64,000 bases of DNA from the NCBI RefSeq assembly GCF_032586235.1, contig NZ_JAWHTD010000007.1, positions 62,001 to 126,000 on the forward strand. The letters are read 5' to 3'. This document shows positions 15,638-25,482 of this stretch, piece after piece (the stretch's first letter is position 1; each line of letters begins with the position of its first letter). Position numbers and translations under genes: made by a program. This stretch comes from Aestuariicoccus sp032586235. GTDB taxonomy: Bacteria; Pseudomonadota; Alphaproteobacteria; Rhodobacterales; Rhodobacteraceae. The notes under the pieces were generated by a model that ran no database searches, was not told the origin of the DNA, and saw only the letters and a list, made by a program, of their open reading frames with translations.

Positions 15638-17458
15638 TCAATACCCGCTGTCCGAGGTCAGCACGAAATGCCCCGGGCTGACCTCGGCATATTCCGACCG
15701 CCCCGGCTCGTAGCCCACCGGATGGATCGGCGACGGGATCGGCTTGAAGTTCAGATCCTTCTCGGATTTGCGCCGCCGCGGATCGGCGATCGGCACCGCC
15801 TTCATCAGCGCCCGCGTATAGTCGTGCTGCGGATCCTCGAAGACCGCCCGACGCGGGCCGATCTCGACGATGCGGCCCAGATACATCACCCCGACCTTGT
15901 GGCTGACGCGCTCCACCACCGCCATGTCGTGGCTGATGAAGAGATAGCTCAGCTCCAGCTCGGCCTGCAGCTCCATCATCAGGTTGATCACCTGCGCCTG
16001 AACCGACACATCGAGCGCCGACACCGCCTCGTCGGCGACGATCAGTTTGGGGTTCAGCGCCAGTGCCCGGGCGATGGCGATCCGCTGGCGCTGGCCGCCG
16101 GACAATTCATGCGGAAAGCGCCGCATGAAGCTGCGCGGCAGCTCTACCCGGTCGAACAGCATCGCCACCCGGTCCATCATCTCGGCCCCTTTATGGGTGC
16201 CGTAATTGCGCATCGGCTCGGCCACCTGGTCGGCCAGCTGCATCTGCGGATTCAGCGAGGCAAAGGGATCCTGAAAGATCATCTGCATATCCAGCCGCGC
16301 CTGCCGCAGCCCGCCTGCGTCCAGCGCCATGATGTCCTTGCCGTCGAGGTCGACTTTGCCGCTCAGCGGCTCGACCAGCCGCAAGATCGAGCGCCCCGCG
16401 CTCGACTTGCCGCAACCCGATTCGCCCACCAGGCTGAGGGTCTGGCCCTTTTTGATGGTGAAGGACACATCCTCGACCGCGTGCACATTGGCCACGGTGC
16501 GGCGGAAAAAACCGCCCTTTACCGGAAACCGCGTGGTCAGCCCTTCGACCGTCAGCAGCACCTTGTCGGTGCCCTTGATCGGGGTAACCTCGTCCTGTTC
16601 GTGGCCCACCAGCCGCATCGGCTCGGGAAGGTCCTTGCCGGTCATCTCGCCCAGCTTGGGCACCGCCGCCAGCAGCGCCTGGGTGTAGGGATGCTGCGGG
16701 TTCTCGAAGATCTGCTCGACCGGCCCCTCCTCGACCTTGTTGCCGCGGAACATCACCACCACGCGGTCGGCCATCTGCGCCACCACCGCCATGTCGTGGG
16801 TGATGAACATCACCGCCGTGCCCGTCTCGCGCTTGAGCCGGTCCATCAGCGCCAGGATCTCGGCCTGGATCGTCACGTCGAGCGCGGTTGTCGGCTCGTC
16901 AGCGATCAGCAGGCGCGGCTTGCAGGCCAGCGCCATGGCGATCACCACCCGCTGACGCATCCCGCCCGACAGCTCATGCGGATATTGCTGCAGACGGCGT
17001 TCCGGTTCGGGGATGCGCACCTGCTGCAAAAGCTCCAGCGCCCGCGCCTCGGCCTGCTCGCGGTTCATGCCGCGGTGCACGCGCAGACCCTCGGTCAGCT
17101 GGCGGCCCACGGTGAAGACCGGGTTGAGTGCGGTCATCGGCTCTTGAAAGATCATCCCGATCTCGTTGCCGCGGATCGTTCGCATCAGATCCTGATCGAC
17201 ACCGGCCAGGTCGATCTCGCCGCCTTCCTTGCGGTCGAACAGCAGCCGGCCGTTGGCGATATCGCCGCCGCCGTATTCGATCAGCCGCATCAGCGACAGC
17301 GACGACACCGACTTGCCCGAGCCCGATTCGCCCACGACACAGACGGTCTCTCCCGGGCCGATGTCGAAGGACACGTCCTCGACCCCAACCACCGGGCCGT
17401 CCTTGGTTTCGAATTCCACCCTCAGGTTTTGAATTCGGGCGATGGCGTGGTCCAGCAT
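15638..17458 (-). CDS. Fused dipeptide-type ABC transporter ATPase (DppD-DppF-like)
   Basis: This 606-residue protein carries two complete ABC ATPase domains in tandem. Domain 1 has GESGSGKS (43-50), LSGGMRQR and LLIADEPTTALD. Domain 2 has GESGCGKS (near 345), LSGGQRQR and LIVADEAVSALD. Each is followed by the oligopeptide-transporter C-terminal segment (YTQALLAAVP and YTRALMKAVP). It would power uptake through the two permeases encoded at 19.5-21.6 kb. It is transcribed divergently from the binding protein gene, an arrangement that leaves a shared 260-bp control region. The fusion of DppD and DppF into one chain is common in Rhodobacteraceae. Confidence 0.95.
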   Translation of the reverse strand: MLDHAIARIQNLRVEFETKDGPVVGVEDVSFDIGPGETVCVVGESGSGKSVSSLSLMRLIEYGGGDIANGRLLFDRKEGGEIDLAGVDQDLMRTIRGNEIGMIFQEPMTALNPVFTVGRQLTEGLRVHRGMNREQAEARALELLQQVRIPEPERRLQQYPHELSGGMRQRVVIAMALACKPRLLIADEPTTALDVTIQAEILALMDRLKRETGTAVMFITHDMAVVAQMADRVVVMFRGNKVEEGPVEQIFENPQHPYTQALLAAVPKLGEMTGKDLPEPMRLVGHEQDEVTPIKGTDKVLLTVEGLTTRFPVKGGFFRRTVANVHAVEDVSFTIKKGQTLSLVGESGCGKSSAGRSILRLVEPLSGKVDLDGKDIMALDAGGLRQARLDMQMIFQDPFASLNPQMQLADQVAEPMRNYGTHKGAEMMDRVAMLFDRVELPRSFMRRFPHELSGGQRQRIAIARALALNPKLIVADEAVSALDVSVQAQVINLMMELQAELELSYLFISHDMAVVERVSHKVGVMYLGRIVEIGPRRAVFEDPQHDYTRALMKAVPIADPRRRKSEKDLNFKPIPSPIHPVGYEPGRSEYAEVSPGHFVLTSDSGY

Positions 17459-17538
17459 CCGCTGCGCTCCCTTGTCAGATGCGATTACGCTAACGGCACG
17501 TTTTCCAAAGTGTCAAACCCCGAGGCCGCTTTCCTCAA

Positions 17539-17551
17539 TGCAAGCCTTGCA
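17539..17551. promoter_or_regulatory. Candidate operator in the divergent ABC transporter promoter
   Basis: TGCAAG-C-CTTGCA is a perfect 13-bp inverted repeat in the 260-bp gap between the divergent ATPase and binding-protein genes. The spacing and TTGCA half-sites resemble LacI/GntR-type operators. No regulator gene is adjacent, so its role is a guess. Confidence 0.35.
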
Positions 17552-17718
17552 ATTTCCCCAAAGTCTGCTTCGATAACGCCCAGTGGGGGTTCGATCACCG
17601 GTCGTTCCGGGCCCGTCCGGTCCGGTCCGCCTTTGGCATCGACCCGTTTTCGGCCCGTCCCCGCGATAAAAAAAACGGCGACACCCGGTAAAGCGCGTGT
17701 CCAACATGGAGAGTATGA

Positions 17719-19422
<1,704 letters not shown>

Positions 19423-19430
19423 ACCACGGC

Positions 19431-19452
19431 GCGGCGGGGCCTTCCCCGCCGC
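19431..19452 (+). terminator. Intercistronic hairpin after the binding-protein gene
   Basis: GCGGCGGGG-CCTT-CCCCGCCGC gives a perfect 9-bp stem with a tetraloop 8 bp past the stop codon. There is no T-tract, so it is more likely an mRNA-stabilising or partial termination element. Such an element would keep binding-protein transcripts above permease transcripts. Confidence 0.65.
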
Positions 19453-19523
19453 ACGCCGGACCCGCGGGGCGCGCTCTGCCGCCCCCGCATCCCCCCTTAA
19501 AGACTCATGAACCGAGGCGCCCC

Positions 19524-20588
19524 ATGCTGACCTACGCCGTCCGACGATTGGTCCTGTCCGTCCCGACGCTTTTGTTCATCAGTTTCGTGATCTTCATGCT
19601 GTTGCAGCTGGCCCCCGGCGACCCGATGGCGCAGGTTCCGCTGACCGTGCCGCCCGAGGTCAAGCAGAAGATGCGCGAGGCGCTCGGCCTGGGCGAGCCG
19701 GTCTTCGTGCAATACTGGAAATGGCTGGTGCAGTTCTTCTGGACCGAACCCAAGGTCCTGATCGACTGGCTGACGTCGTCGTCTACGCTGCTGGGCTGGC
19801 TGCCGGACACCAGTCTTTACACCCGCTGCGAAGGCATCAACCTCGACAATTGCGACCTGCGCGTCCTGTCCTGGCAGACCCGCTCGCCGGTGATGGACAT
19901 CGTGATCCAGCGCATTCCCCAGACGCTCTGGGTGGTGGGGCTGTCGTATGTCGTCGGCATCCTGATCGCGCTGCCCATCGGCATCTATTCGGCCTACCGG
20001 CAATATTCGATCTTCGACCAGTCGGGCACCTTCATCACCATGATCGGCTTTTCGATCCCGCCGTTCTTCACAGGCCCGCTGCTGATCGTGATCTTCTCGG
20101 TGCAGCTGGGCTGGTTCCCCTCGATCTACGACACCACCCACGTGGTCAACGACTGGGCCAGCCTCAAATACCAGCTGCAACAGATGATCATGCCGGTGAT
20201 GGTGCTGGCGCTGCAGACCACCGCGCAGATCAGCCGCTACATGCGCGCCTCGATGCTCGACAACCTCAACCAGGATTACGTCCGCACCGCCCGCGCCAAG
20301 GGCCTGTCCGAGGCGGTGGTGGTCATGGTGCACGTCCTGCGCAACTCGATGATCCCGGTGATCACGGTGATCGCGCTGGGTATTCCGGCGATCTTCGGCG
20401 GCGCCATCATCACCGAGAACGTGTTCAAGGTGAACGGCATCGGCCAGCTTCTGATCACCGCGCTTTTCGCCAACGATCTGCCGATGGTGATGACCCTGAC
20501 TTTCATCTTCGCGATCCTCATCGTGACCTTCAACCTGATCGCCGACATCCTCTATGGCGTGCTTGACCCGAGGATCCGCTATGACTGA
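19524..20588 (+). CDS. Peptide ABC transporter permease (DppB-like)
   Basis: This 354-residue inner-membrane protein has the DppB/OppB N-terminus (MLTYAVRRLVLSVPTLLFIS) and about six membrane segments. It also has the EAA loop that docks the ATPase (YVRTARAKGLSEAVVVMVHV, then a proline and INxxP-like segment). The ATG at 19524 is chosen because the membrane signature begins there. An upstream in-frame stretch is proline-rich spacer sequence. The stop overlaps the next permease start by 8 bp, as is usual for DppB-DppC pairs. An insert between TM1 and TM2 (about residues 75-130) with two cysteines is longer than in E. coli DppB. Confidence 0.94.
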   Translation: MLTYAVRRLVLSVPTLLFISFVIFMLLQLAPGDPMAQVPLTVPPEVKQKMREALGLGEPVFVQYWKWLVQFFWTEPKVLIDWLTSSSTLLGWLPDTSLYTRCEGINLDNCDLRVLSWQTRSPVMDIVIQRIPQTLWVVGLSYVVGILIALPIGIYSAYRQYSIFDQSGTFITMIGFSIPPFFTGPLLIVIFSVQLGWFPSIYDTTHVVNDWASLKYQLQQMIMPVMVLALQTTAQISRYMRASMLDNLNQDYVRTARAKGLSEAVVVMVHVLRNSMIPVITVIALGIPAIFGGAIITENVFKVNGIGQLLITALFANDLPMVMTLTFIFAILIVTFNLIADILYGVLDPRIRYD

Positions 20589-21561
20589 CCCCGTCCCCTC
20601 CTCGCTCCTGCCCATCGAGGCGCTTCAGGACAAGGAACCCGGCAAGCCGCCGCGCTCGCAATGGGCCGATGTCTGGTCGCAGTTCCGCAAGCACAAGGGC
20701 GCGATGCTGGGCGGCGGCTTCCTGGTGTTCGTCACGCTCGCCGTGCTGGTGGGGCCGTGGGTGTGGACGCTGGATCCGCAAAAGCTCGACATCCGCAACA
20801 AGGACCTGCGCCCGATCTACACCGCGCTCTGGGACAGCGCCGCGGTGGTGGACTGGGGCCACCCCTTCGGCACCGACAACCTGGGCCGCGACCAGCTGGC
20901 CCAGATGATCTACGGTGGCCGCGCCTCGATGGCGGTGGGCTGGGCGGCGATGGTGCTGTCGCTGGTGATCGGCACCGCGATCGGTGTCATGGCCGGGTTC
21001 TTCAAGCGGCTCGACGGGCCGCTGATGCGCGCCACCGATCTCTTCCTGTCGCTGCCCATCCTGCCGCTGCTGCTGGTGGCCGTGACGCTCTTCCGCCAGC
21101 CCCTGCGCGCCAATTTCGGCCCCGAGGGCGGGATGTTCATCCTGATCGTCACCGTGGTCGGCATCACCTCGTGGATGCCCACCGCGCGGATCGTGCGCGG
21201 CGATATCCTGGCGCTGAAAGAGCGCGAGTTCGTGCTGGCCGCACGTTCCATCGGCACGACACCGTTCAAGATCATCTCGCGCCACCTGCTGCCCAACGTG
21301 CTCTCGCCGATCATGGTGTCGGCGACGCTGGGCCTGGCCACCGCCATCATCACCGAAAGCGCCCTTTCGTTCCTCGGCGTCGGCTTTCCCTCGGACTTCC
21401 CGACCTGGGGCAAGATGCTCGCCGACGCGGTGCCCCGAATGGAGGAATTCCCCGAGCGCGTCATGCTGCCCGGCATCGCCATTTCGCTGACGGTGCTGGG
21501 GGTGAACTACCTTGGCGACGGGCTGCGCGACGCGCTCGATCCGCGTATCCGCGGGCGCTGA
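20581..21561 (+). CDS. Peptide ABC transporter permease (DppC-like)
   Basis: This 326-residue second permease has the DppC-type N-terminal cytoplasmic segment (RSQWADVWSQFRKHKGAMLGG), then a first membrane helix, and five more helices after a periplasmic loop. The ATPase-docking EAA motif is visible around EFVLAARSIGTTPFKIISRH. The C-terminal FLGVGFPSDFPTWGKML motif is typical. Translation is coupled to the upstream permease by an 8-bp overlap. It completes the transporter with the divergent fused ATPase. Confidence 0.94.
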   Translation: MTDPVPSSLLPIEALQDKEPGKPPRSQWADVWSQFRKHKGAMLGGGFLVFVTLAVLVGPWVWTLDPQKLDIRNKDLRPIYTALWDSAAVVDWGHPFGTDNLGRDQLAQMIYGGRASMAVGWAAMVLSLVIGTAIGVMAGFFKRLDGPLMRATDLFLSLPILPLLLVAVTLFRQPLRANFGPEGGMFILIVTVVGITSWMPTARIVRGDILALKEREFVLAARSIGTTPFKIISRHLLPNVLSPIMVSATLGLATAIITESALSFLGVGFPSDFPTWGKMLADAVPRMEEFPERVMLPGIAISLTVLGVNYLGDGLRDALDPRIRGR

Positions 21562-21691
21562 GGCGGGCCGCGGCGCGGCCCCGCGCCGATCGGCAAAAAA
21601 GAACGACGGTTCCAGCGTACTGCTGAAGGCAAGACAGCTTTGCCCATACGCACCCAAAGCGGAACCTGCGGCCTACCGCAGCGCAGAAACC

Positions 21692-21781
21692 GGAACTTTG
21701 TTCTGAAAAAACGGCTTACAGCGACCCTCTGCGACCTTGCATTGCGGCTTTCTCCGGTTCATCTGGAATATTGTTCTGAAA
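21692..21781 (+). promoter_or_regulatory. Direct repeat pair upstream of the YeeE/TsuA-type gene
   Basis: GGAACTTTGTTCTGAAA (21692-21708) and GGAATATTGTTCTGAAA (21765-21781) match at 15 of 17 positions, 73 bp apart. The second copy ends 13 bp before the ATG. They could be regulator binding sites or part of a small duplication. The rest of the 21562-21794 gap holds one short GC hairpin (21572-21587) and no gene. Confidence 0.4.
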
Positions 21782-21794
21782 CCCGGAGTCCGTC

Positions 21795-22853
21795 ATGTTC
21801 GAAACGCTCGGCTTTGAAAACCTCACCGCGCCGCAGGTCGCCGTCTTTTTCGCTTTGGGCCTGGGGGCGTTGTTCGGCGTGCTCGCCGAACAGACGAAAT
21901 TCTGTTTCCGCCGCGGGCTGGTCGGGTCTGACGCCCGCTCTGCGATGGGCGTCTGGCTGACCGCGCTGGCGACGGCGCTGGTCGGCACGCAGTTCGCCGT
22001 GTCGCAGGGTCTGATCGCCTTCGACGATCACCGCTTCATGGCGTCCGACCTTCCGGTGCTGGCGATCGTCGCGGGCGGGCTGATGTTCGGCGCCGGGATG
22101 GTGCTGACCCGCGGATGCGTGTCGCGCCTGACGGTTCTGACCGGCTCGGGCAACCTGCGCGCCCTGACCGTTCTTGCGGTCTTCGCAATCGTCGCCCACG
22201 CGACGCTCAAAGGTGTGCTGGCTCCGATCCGCACCACGCTGGGCAGCGTCACCCTGCCGCTGGGCGAGGCCGTCAGCCTCGCCGCCCTGCCGGGCGGCGC
22301 GCTGGTTTGGACGGCTCTTCTGGCGACGGCCGCGCTGGCCTTTGCGCTGCGCTCGGGCAACCGCTGGCCGATGCTGACGCTCGCGGCGCTGCTGGGCCTG
22401 CTGGTGCCACTGGGCTGGGTCGGGACGGGTTTCGTGCTCTATGACGATTTCGATCCCATCGCGATGGAAAGCCTCAGCTTCACCTCGCCCTTCGCCGACA
22501 GCCTCTTCTGGCTCGTCGCCTCGACATCGATCCCGGCGGGCTTCGGTGTCGGCCTGATCGGCGGCGTGCTGGGCGGGGCGCTGTTGTCGTCGCTGGCCGC
22601 ACGCCGCTTTGCCTGGCAAAGCTTCGAGAGCCCCCGCCAGACCGGGCGCTACCTCGCCGGCGCGGCCCTAATGGGCGTGGGCGGCGTGCTGGCCGGAGGC
22701 TGCACCGTCGGCGCAGGCCTCTCCGGCGTGCCCACCCTGTCGTTCGCCGCCATCCTGGCCATAGCGTCGATCGCCGGTGGCGCACTTGCCCTCGACGCGG
22801 CCCTGCGCGGCGCAAGCCGCAATTCCGGTGCGCTCCTTCAACCGGCGGAATAA
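21795..22853 (+). CDS. YeeE/YedE (TsuA-type) sulfur transporter
   Basis: This 352-residue polytopic membrane protein is of the YeeE/YedE family, whose characterised members import thiosulfate. The conserved cysteine motifs on the transport path are present: EQTKFCFRRG (near 38), LTRGCVSRLT (near 109) and GGCTVGAGLSG (near 300). About nine to ten hydrophobic helices can be counted. No TusA-like or rhodanese gene is adjacent, so its sulfur partner is not shown by context. The ATG at 21795 follows CCCGGAGTCCGTC, a fair ribosome binding site. Confidence 0.88.
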   Translation: MFETLGFENLTAPQVAVFFALGLGALFGVLAEQTKFCFRRGLVGSDARSAMGVWLTALATALVGTQFAVSQGLIAFDDHRFMASDLPVLAIVAGGLMFGAGMVLTRGCVSRLTVLTGSGNLRALTVLAVFAIVAHATLKGVLAPIRTTLGSVTLPLGEAVSLAALPGGALVWTALLATAALAFALRSGNRWPMLTLAALLGLLVPLGWVGTGFVLYDDFDPIAMESLSFTSPFADSLFWLVASTSIPAGFGVGLIGGVLGGALLSSLAARRFAWQSFESPRQTGRYLAGAALMGVGGVLAGGCTVGAGLSGVPTLSFAAILAIASIAGGALALDAALRGASRNSGALLQPAE

Positions 22854-22867
22854 GCCGTATCGCGGGC

Positions 22868-22950
22868 CAGTGGGGGCCAGCCCCCACACGCAGGGTCAAG
22901 TGGGGCCAGCCCCCACACCCCCGGGATATTTATGGATCAATGAAAACAGG
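22868..22950 (-). repeat. ATATCCCGGGG intergenic repeat, copy B (inverted)
   Basis: Read on the minus strand it begins TGTTTTCATTGATCCATAA and continues ATATCCCGGGGG. Tandem GTGGGGGCTGGCCCC-type hairpins follow. It faces copy C across 130 bp in the same 325-bp intergenic region (22854-23178), between two convergent genes. Confidence 0.85.
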
Positions 22951-23078
22951 GGCTGAAATGACTGACCCGGCGGGATCACCACCGGGTCAGGGAAAAGCAA
23001 CTGCTTCACCGATCACGGTCATCGGCGTCCCCGCCTGTTCCGCAAAACCACTTTGTCACTATCTTATTTAAGACTTCG

Positions 23079-23131
23079 TTTCACTGATCCCCAAATATCC
23101 CGGGGAGTTTGAGGGGCAGCGCCCCTCATCA
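23079..23131 (+). repeat. ATATCCCGGGG intergenic repeat, copy C
   Basis: The core GTTTCACTGATCCCCAAATA continues TCCCGGGGAG. A hairpin GAGGGGC-AGC-GCCCCTC follows (23111-23127). With inverted copy B it fills most of the gap between the convergent YeeE/TsuA and DUF3422 genes. The pair may serve as terminators for both. Confidence 0.85.
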
Positions 23132-23178
23132 CACCATAAAGCGCGCCGAAGGCGCTCCGATGGATTCCCAACAAGTTT

Positions 23179-24477
23179 TCAGAGGCTGGGGCCGGAATTT
23201 TCCATCGCGTGCCGGATGCGGCGGATCATCCACCAGACGATCCCCACTACGGGCAAGGTCACCCCTGCCAGCAGAAGCCCTCGGCCGATCCCCGTGGCAT
23301 CGGCCAGCGGGTAGAGCAGATAGCCCGCCAGCGACACCGCGTAATAGCTGATCGCGACCACCGAAAGACCTTCGACCGTCTTCTGCAGCCGCAGCTGCAT
23401 GTCCGCGCGCTGGTTCATGGATTCCAGCAATTGCTGGTTCTGGGCCGAGCGTTCGACCTCGACCCGGGTGCGCAAGAGGTCGCCGGCGCGCATCGCGCGG
23501 GTGGTCATGGTGTCCATCCGCGCCTCGGTGCTCTTGACCGTACGCATGGCCGGGTCGTAGCGGCGCATCATGAATTCGCCGAAGGTCTGCCGCCCCTGGA
23601 ACCGGGTTTCGCGCAGCACGCTGATCCGCTGGCCGACGATGGCCTCGTAGGCCCCGGTCGCGCCCAGCCGGAAAGAGGTCTGCGCCGACAGGCTCTCCAG
23701 CTCCGCCGAGACCGACAGGAGCGCCTTCAGCGTCTCCTCCGCCGGTCCCGCGCCATGTGTCATCGCCTCCATCAGGCGGCTCAGTTCGCCGTCGATCTCG
23801 CCCATGCGGGGGGCCAGTTCGCGCACACGGGTGAAGCCCAGCATCGACATGGTCTTGTAGGTCTCGATCTCGCACAGCCGCTGCACGATGCGCCCCACAC
23901 GCCGTTCGCCGACCCCGGGGCGGGTGAAGACGCCAAAGCGCAGATGCCCCGCCGGATCGATGCGGAAATCTCCGGCGACGATGGCGTCCTCGTCCAGCAC
24001 GGCGCTGACCGCGAGGCTTTCTGGCACGAACCAGTGGTTCAGCGCGCGCTCGGTCTCGGCCGCCTCGCCGCGTTCGGCGATCCGGATCAGCGCCGAGGTG
24101 ATGCGCACGCCCGGCGCTTCGGCAAGCCAGCTTTCCGGGAAGACCTCGAAATCCGCCGGATCGAAAGGCCGGTCGGTCAGGCCGTCCATGAACACCGTGT
24201 AGGTGACGAATTCCGTGTGCTGCTCCCATTTCAGCATGTGCTGGCCGATGCGGCCCGAGAAATGCGTGGCCCCGGGCTGCGGATGCTGCGTGCCGTATCG
24301 GTCCAGCAGATCGGTCAGATGCTTGAGATCGAGCGACCGGTCGCGCGACGCGGCCTGCTGCGGCTTCTTGATCGCGAGATAGACCGCGCGGCACGGCGCG
24401 CTGAGCGAGGGGAACGGCCGCGCGTGCAGCTCGTTCGAGAGCCGGTAGCGCAGCGGATGGTCCTGAATGGGCGGCAT
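23179..24477 (-). CDS. DUF3422 family membrane protein
   Basis: This 432-residue protein matches the alphaproteobacterial DUF3422 family. The N-terminus HPLRYRLSNELHARPFP and the AGDLLRTRVEVERSAQNQQL coiled-coil segment near 340 are characteristic. Two membrane helices close the chain (about 380-420), with a short basic tail inside. Function is unknown. The long soluble region (helical, with many Arg/Glu) faces the cytosol if the tail is inside. The gene stands alone, transcribed toward the YeeE/TsuA gene. An alternating T/A-rich promoter-like stretch lies upstream at 24490-24560. Confidence 0.88.
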   Translation of the reverse strand: MPPIQDHPLRYRLSNELHARPFPSLSAPCRAVYLAIKKPQQAASRDRSLDLKHLTDLLDRYGTQHPQPGATHFSGRIGQHMLKWEQHTEFVTYTVFMDGLTDRPFDPADFEVFPESWLAEAPGVRITSALIRIAERGEAAETERALNHWFVPESLAVSAVLDEDAIVAGDFRIDPAGHLRFGVFTRPGVGERRVGRIVQRLCEIETYKTMSMLGFTRVRELAPRMGEIDGELSRLMEAMTHGAGPAEETLKALLSVSAELESLSAQTSFRLGATGAYEAIVGQRISVLRETRFQGRQTFGEFMMRRYDPAMRTVKSTEARMDTMTTRAMRAGDLLRTRVEVERSAQNQQLLESMNQRADMQLRLQKTVEGLSVVAISYYAVSLAGYLLYPLADATGIGRGLLLAGVTLPVVGIVWWMIRRIRHAMENSGPSL

Positions 24478-24651
24478 GATGCTTTCCCGAGCTTATAGAC
24501 TCGGCCTTACTGTGACATCGGTCAAGTGTAAAGACAAATCTCCATACTTATCAATAACTTAATCGTACACAACGGCATACATGCCCAGCCAGCGCCGCGC
24601 GCGCCCGCAATTCGCGCTTTTCGGCCGGTGCGGGCGCGGTATCAAAGACGG

Positions 24652-25287
24652 TCAGGTCGCGGGCGAAATGAAGGGCTGCGCCGCCTGCGAGAGGATACCG
24701 CCCGAGGATACCAGCAGGCCCAGCTGGAAGATCGTCCAGCGCAGGTCCACCCCCTTGCCGTGCGAATGGGAATTGGCCTTTTTCAGACGGCTGGTCTCGA
24801 ACTTGATCAGGAAATGCAGCGCCGCGGCCAGCGCCTCGCCCTCGACCCCGGACACACCCAGCCAATCGGCCAGCTCTTTGGCCGTCCCGGTATGTGCCAG
24901 AATGTGGTCCATCACATCCTTCGGCACCACCAGGTGCAGGAAGATGCCTTTGTAATAGACCCGCAGTTTGTTTTTCTTGTGATGATGGTGGTGATGGGTG
25001 TGGTGCGTGGCGTGGTGCGCCTGCGCGATCTGGCCGAGCATCGGCAGGGTCAGCTTGGTTTCGAACTCCAGATCGGGCTCGTCTTCCGGCTCTTCGAAGA
25101 TGTCGCCATAGGCGGCGAGGATTGCCTGAATGTCGGCTTCGTGCCCGGCGAAGAGCGCAGGGTCGAGCGGCGGCGGCGTGTCGGAGGCATAGGCCGTGGC
25201 CGGGTCCTGCCCCAGCGCCTGCTCGGCAATGGCATAAAGCGCGTCGTAGCGGGCCTGCAAATCGGCGGGCAGGTCTTCTCGTTGCAT
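24652..25287 (-). CDS. Uncharacterised protein with a natural polyhistidine tract
   Basis: I do not recognise this 211-residue protein. The start is taken as ATG 25287, which gives MQREDLPADLQARYDALY. An acidic segment (EEPEDEPDLEFE, 65-76) precedes a tract with 10 histidines in 13 residues (91-103), then KKNK. A second short HSHGK stretch occurs near 174. The last 30 residues are mildly hydrophobic (WTIFQLGLLVSSGGIL) and might associate with membrane. Such tracts bind Ni, Zn or Co in metallochaperones, but no known metallochaperone domain is seen. Neighbours (DUF3422, pntB) give no clue to function. Confidence 0.65.
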   Translation of the reverse strand: MQREDLPADLQARYDALYAIAEQALGQDPATAYASDTPPPLDPALFAGHEADIQAILAAYGDIFEEPEDEPDLEFETKLTLPMLGQIAQAHHATHHTHHHHHHKKNKLRVYYKGIFLHLVVPKDVMDHILAHTGTAKELADWLGVSGVEGEALAAALHFLIKFETSRLKKANSHSHGKGVDLRWTIFQLGLLVSSGGILSQAAQPFISPAT

Positions 25288-25432
25288 GTCAATCTCCGGT
25301 TTAAAAAGCAATTGTCCGATCAGCCTAGCCGCGGTCTCGCTCGGCTTGAAAGGATTAACTGACCATCGCGCCCCTGGGCGGAGTGCGTCTGCACGGATCG
25401 CAGGCAGGACCGCGGCGCGCCCCGCAAATCAA

Positions 25433-25463
25433 AAGGCCCCGCCGGGGTGGCGGGGCCTTGAAG
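25433..25463 (-). terminator. Terminator of pntAB
   Basis: The 11-bp stem AAGGCCCCGCC / GGCGGGGCCTT (25433-25443 / 25449-25459) has a 5-base loop. On the minus strand it runs into TTTTGATTTG. It lies 20 bp past the pntB stop. A-rich flanks on the other side make weak bidirectional action possible. Confidence 0.85.
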
Positions 25464-25482
25464 TTTGTTTGTCGCCGGCGCG

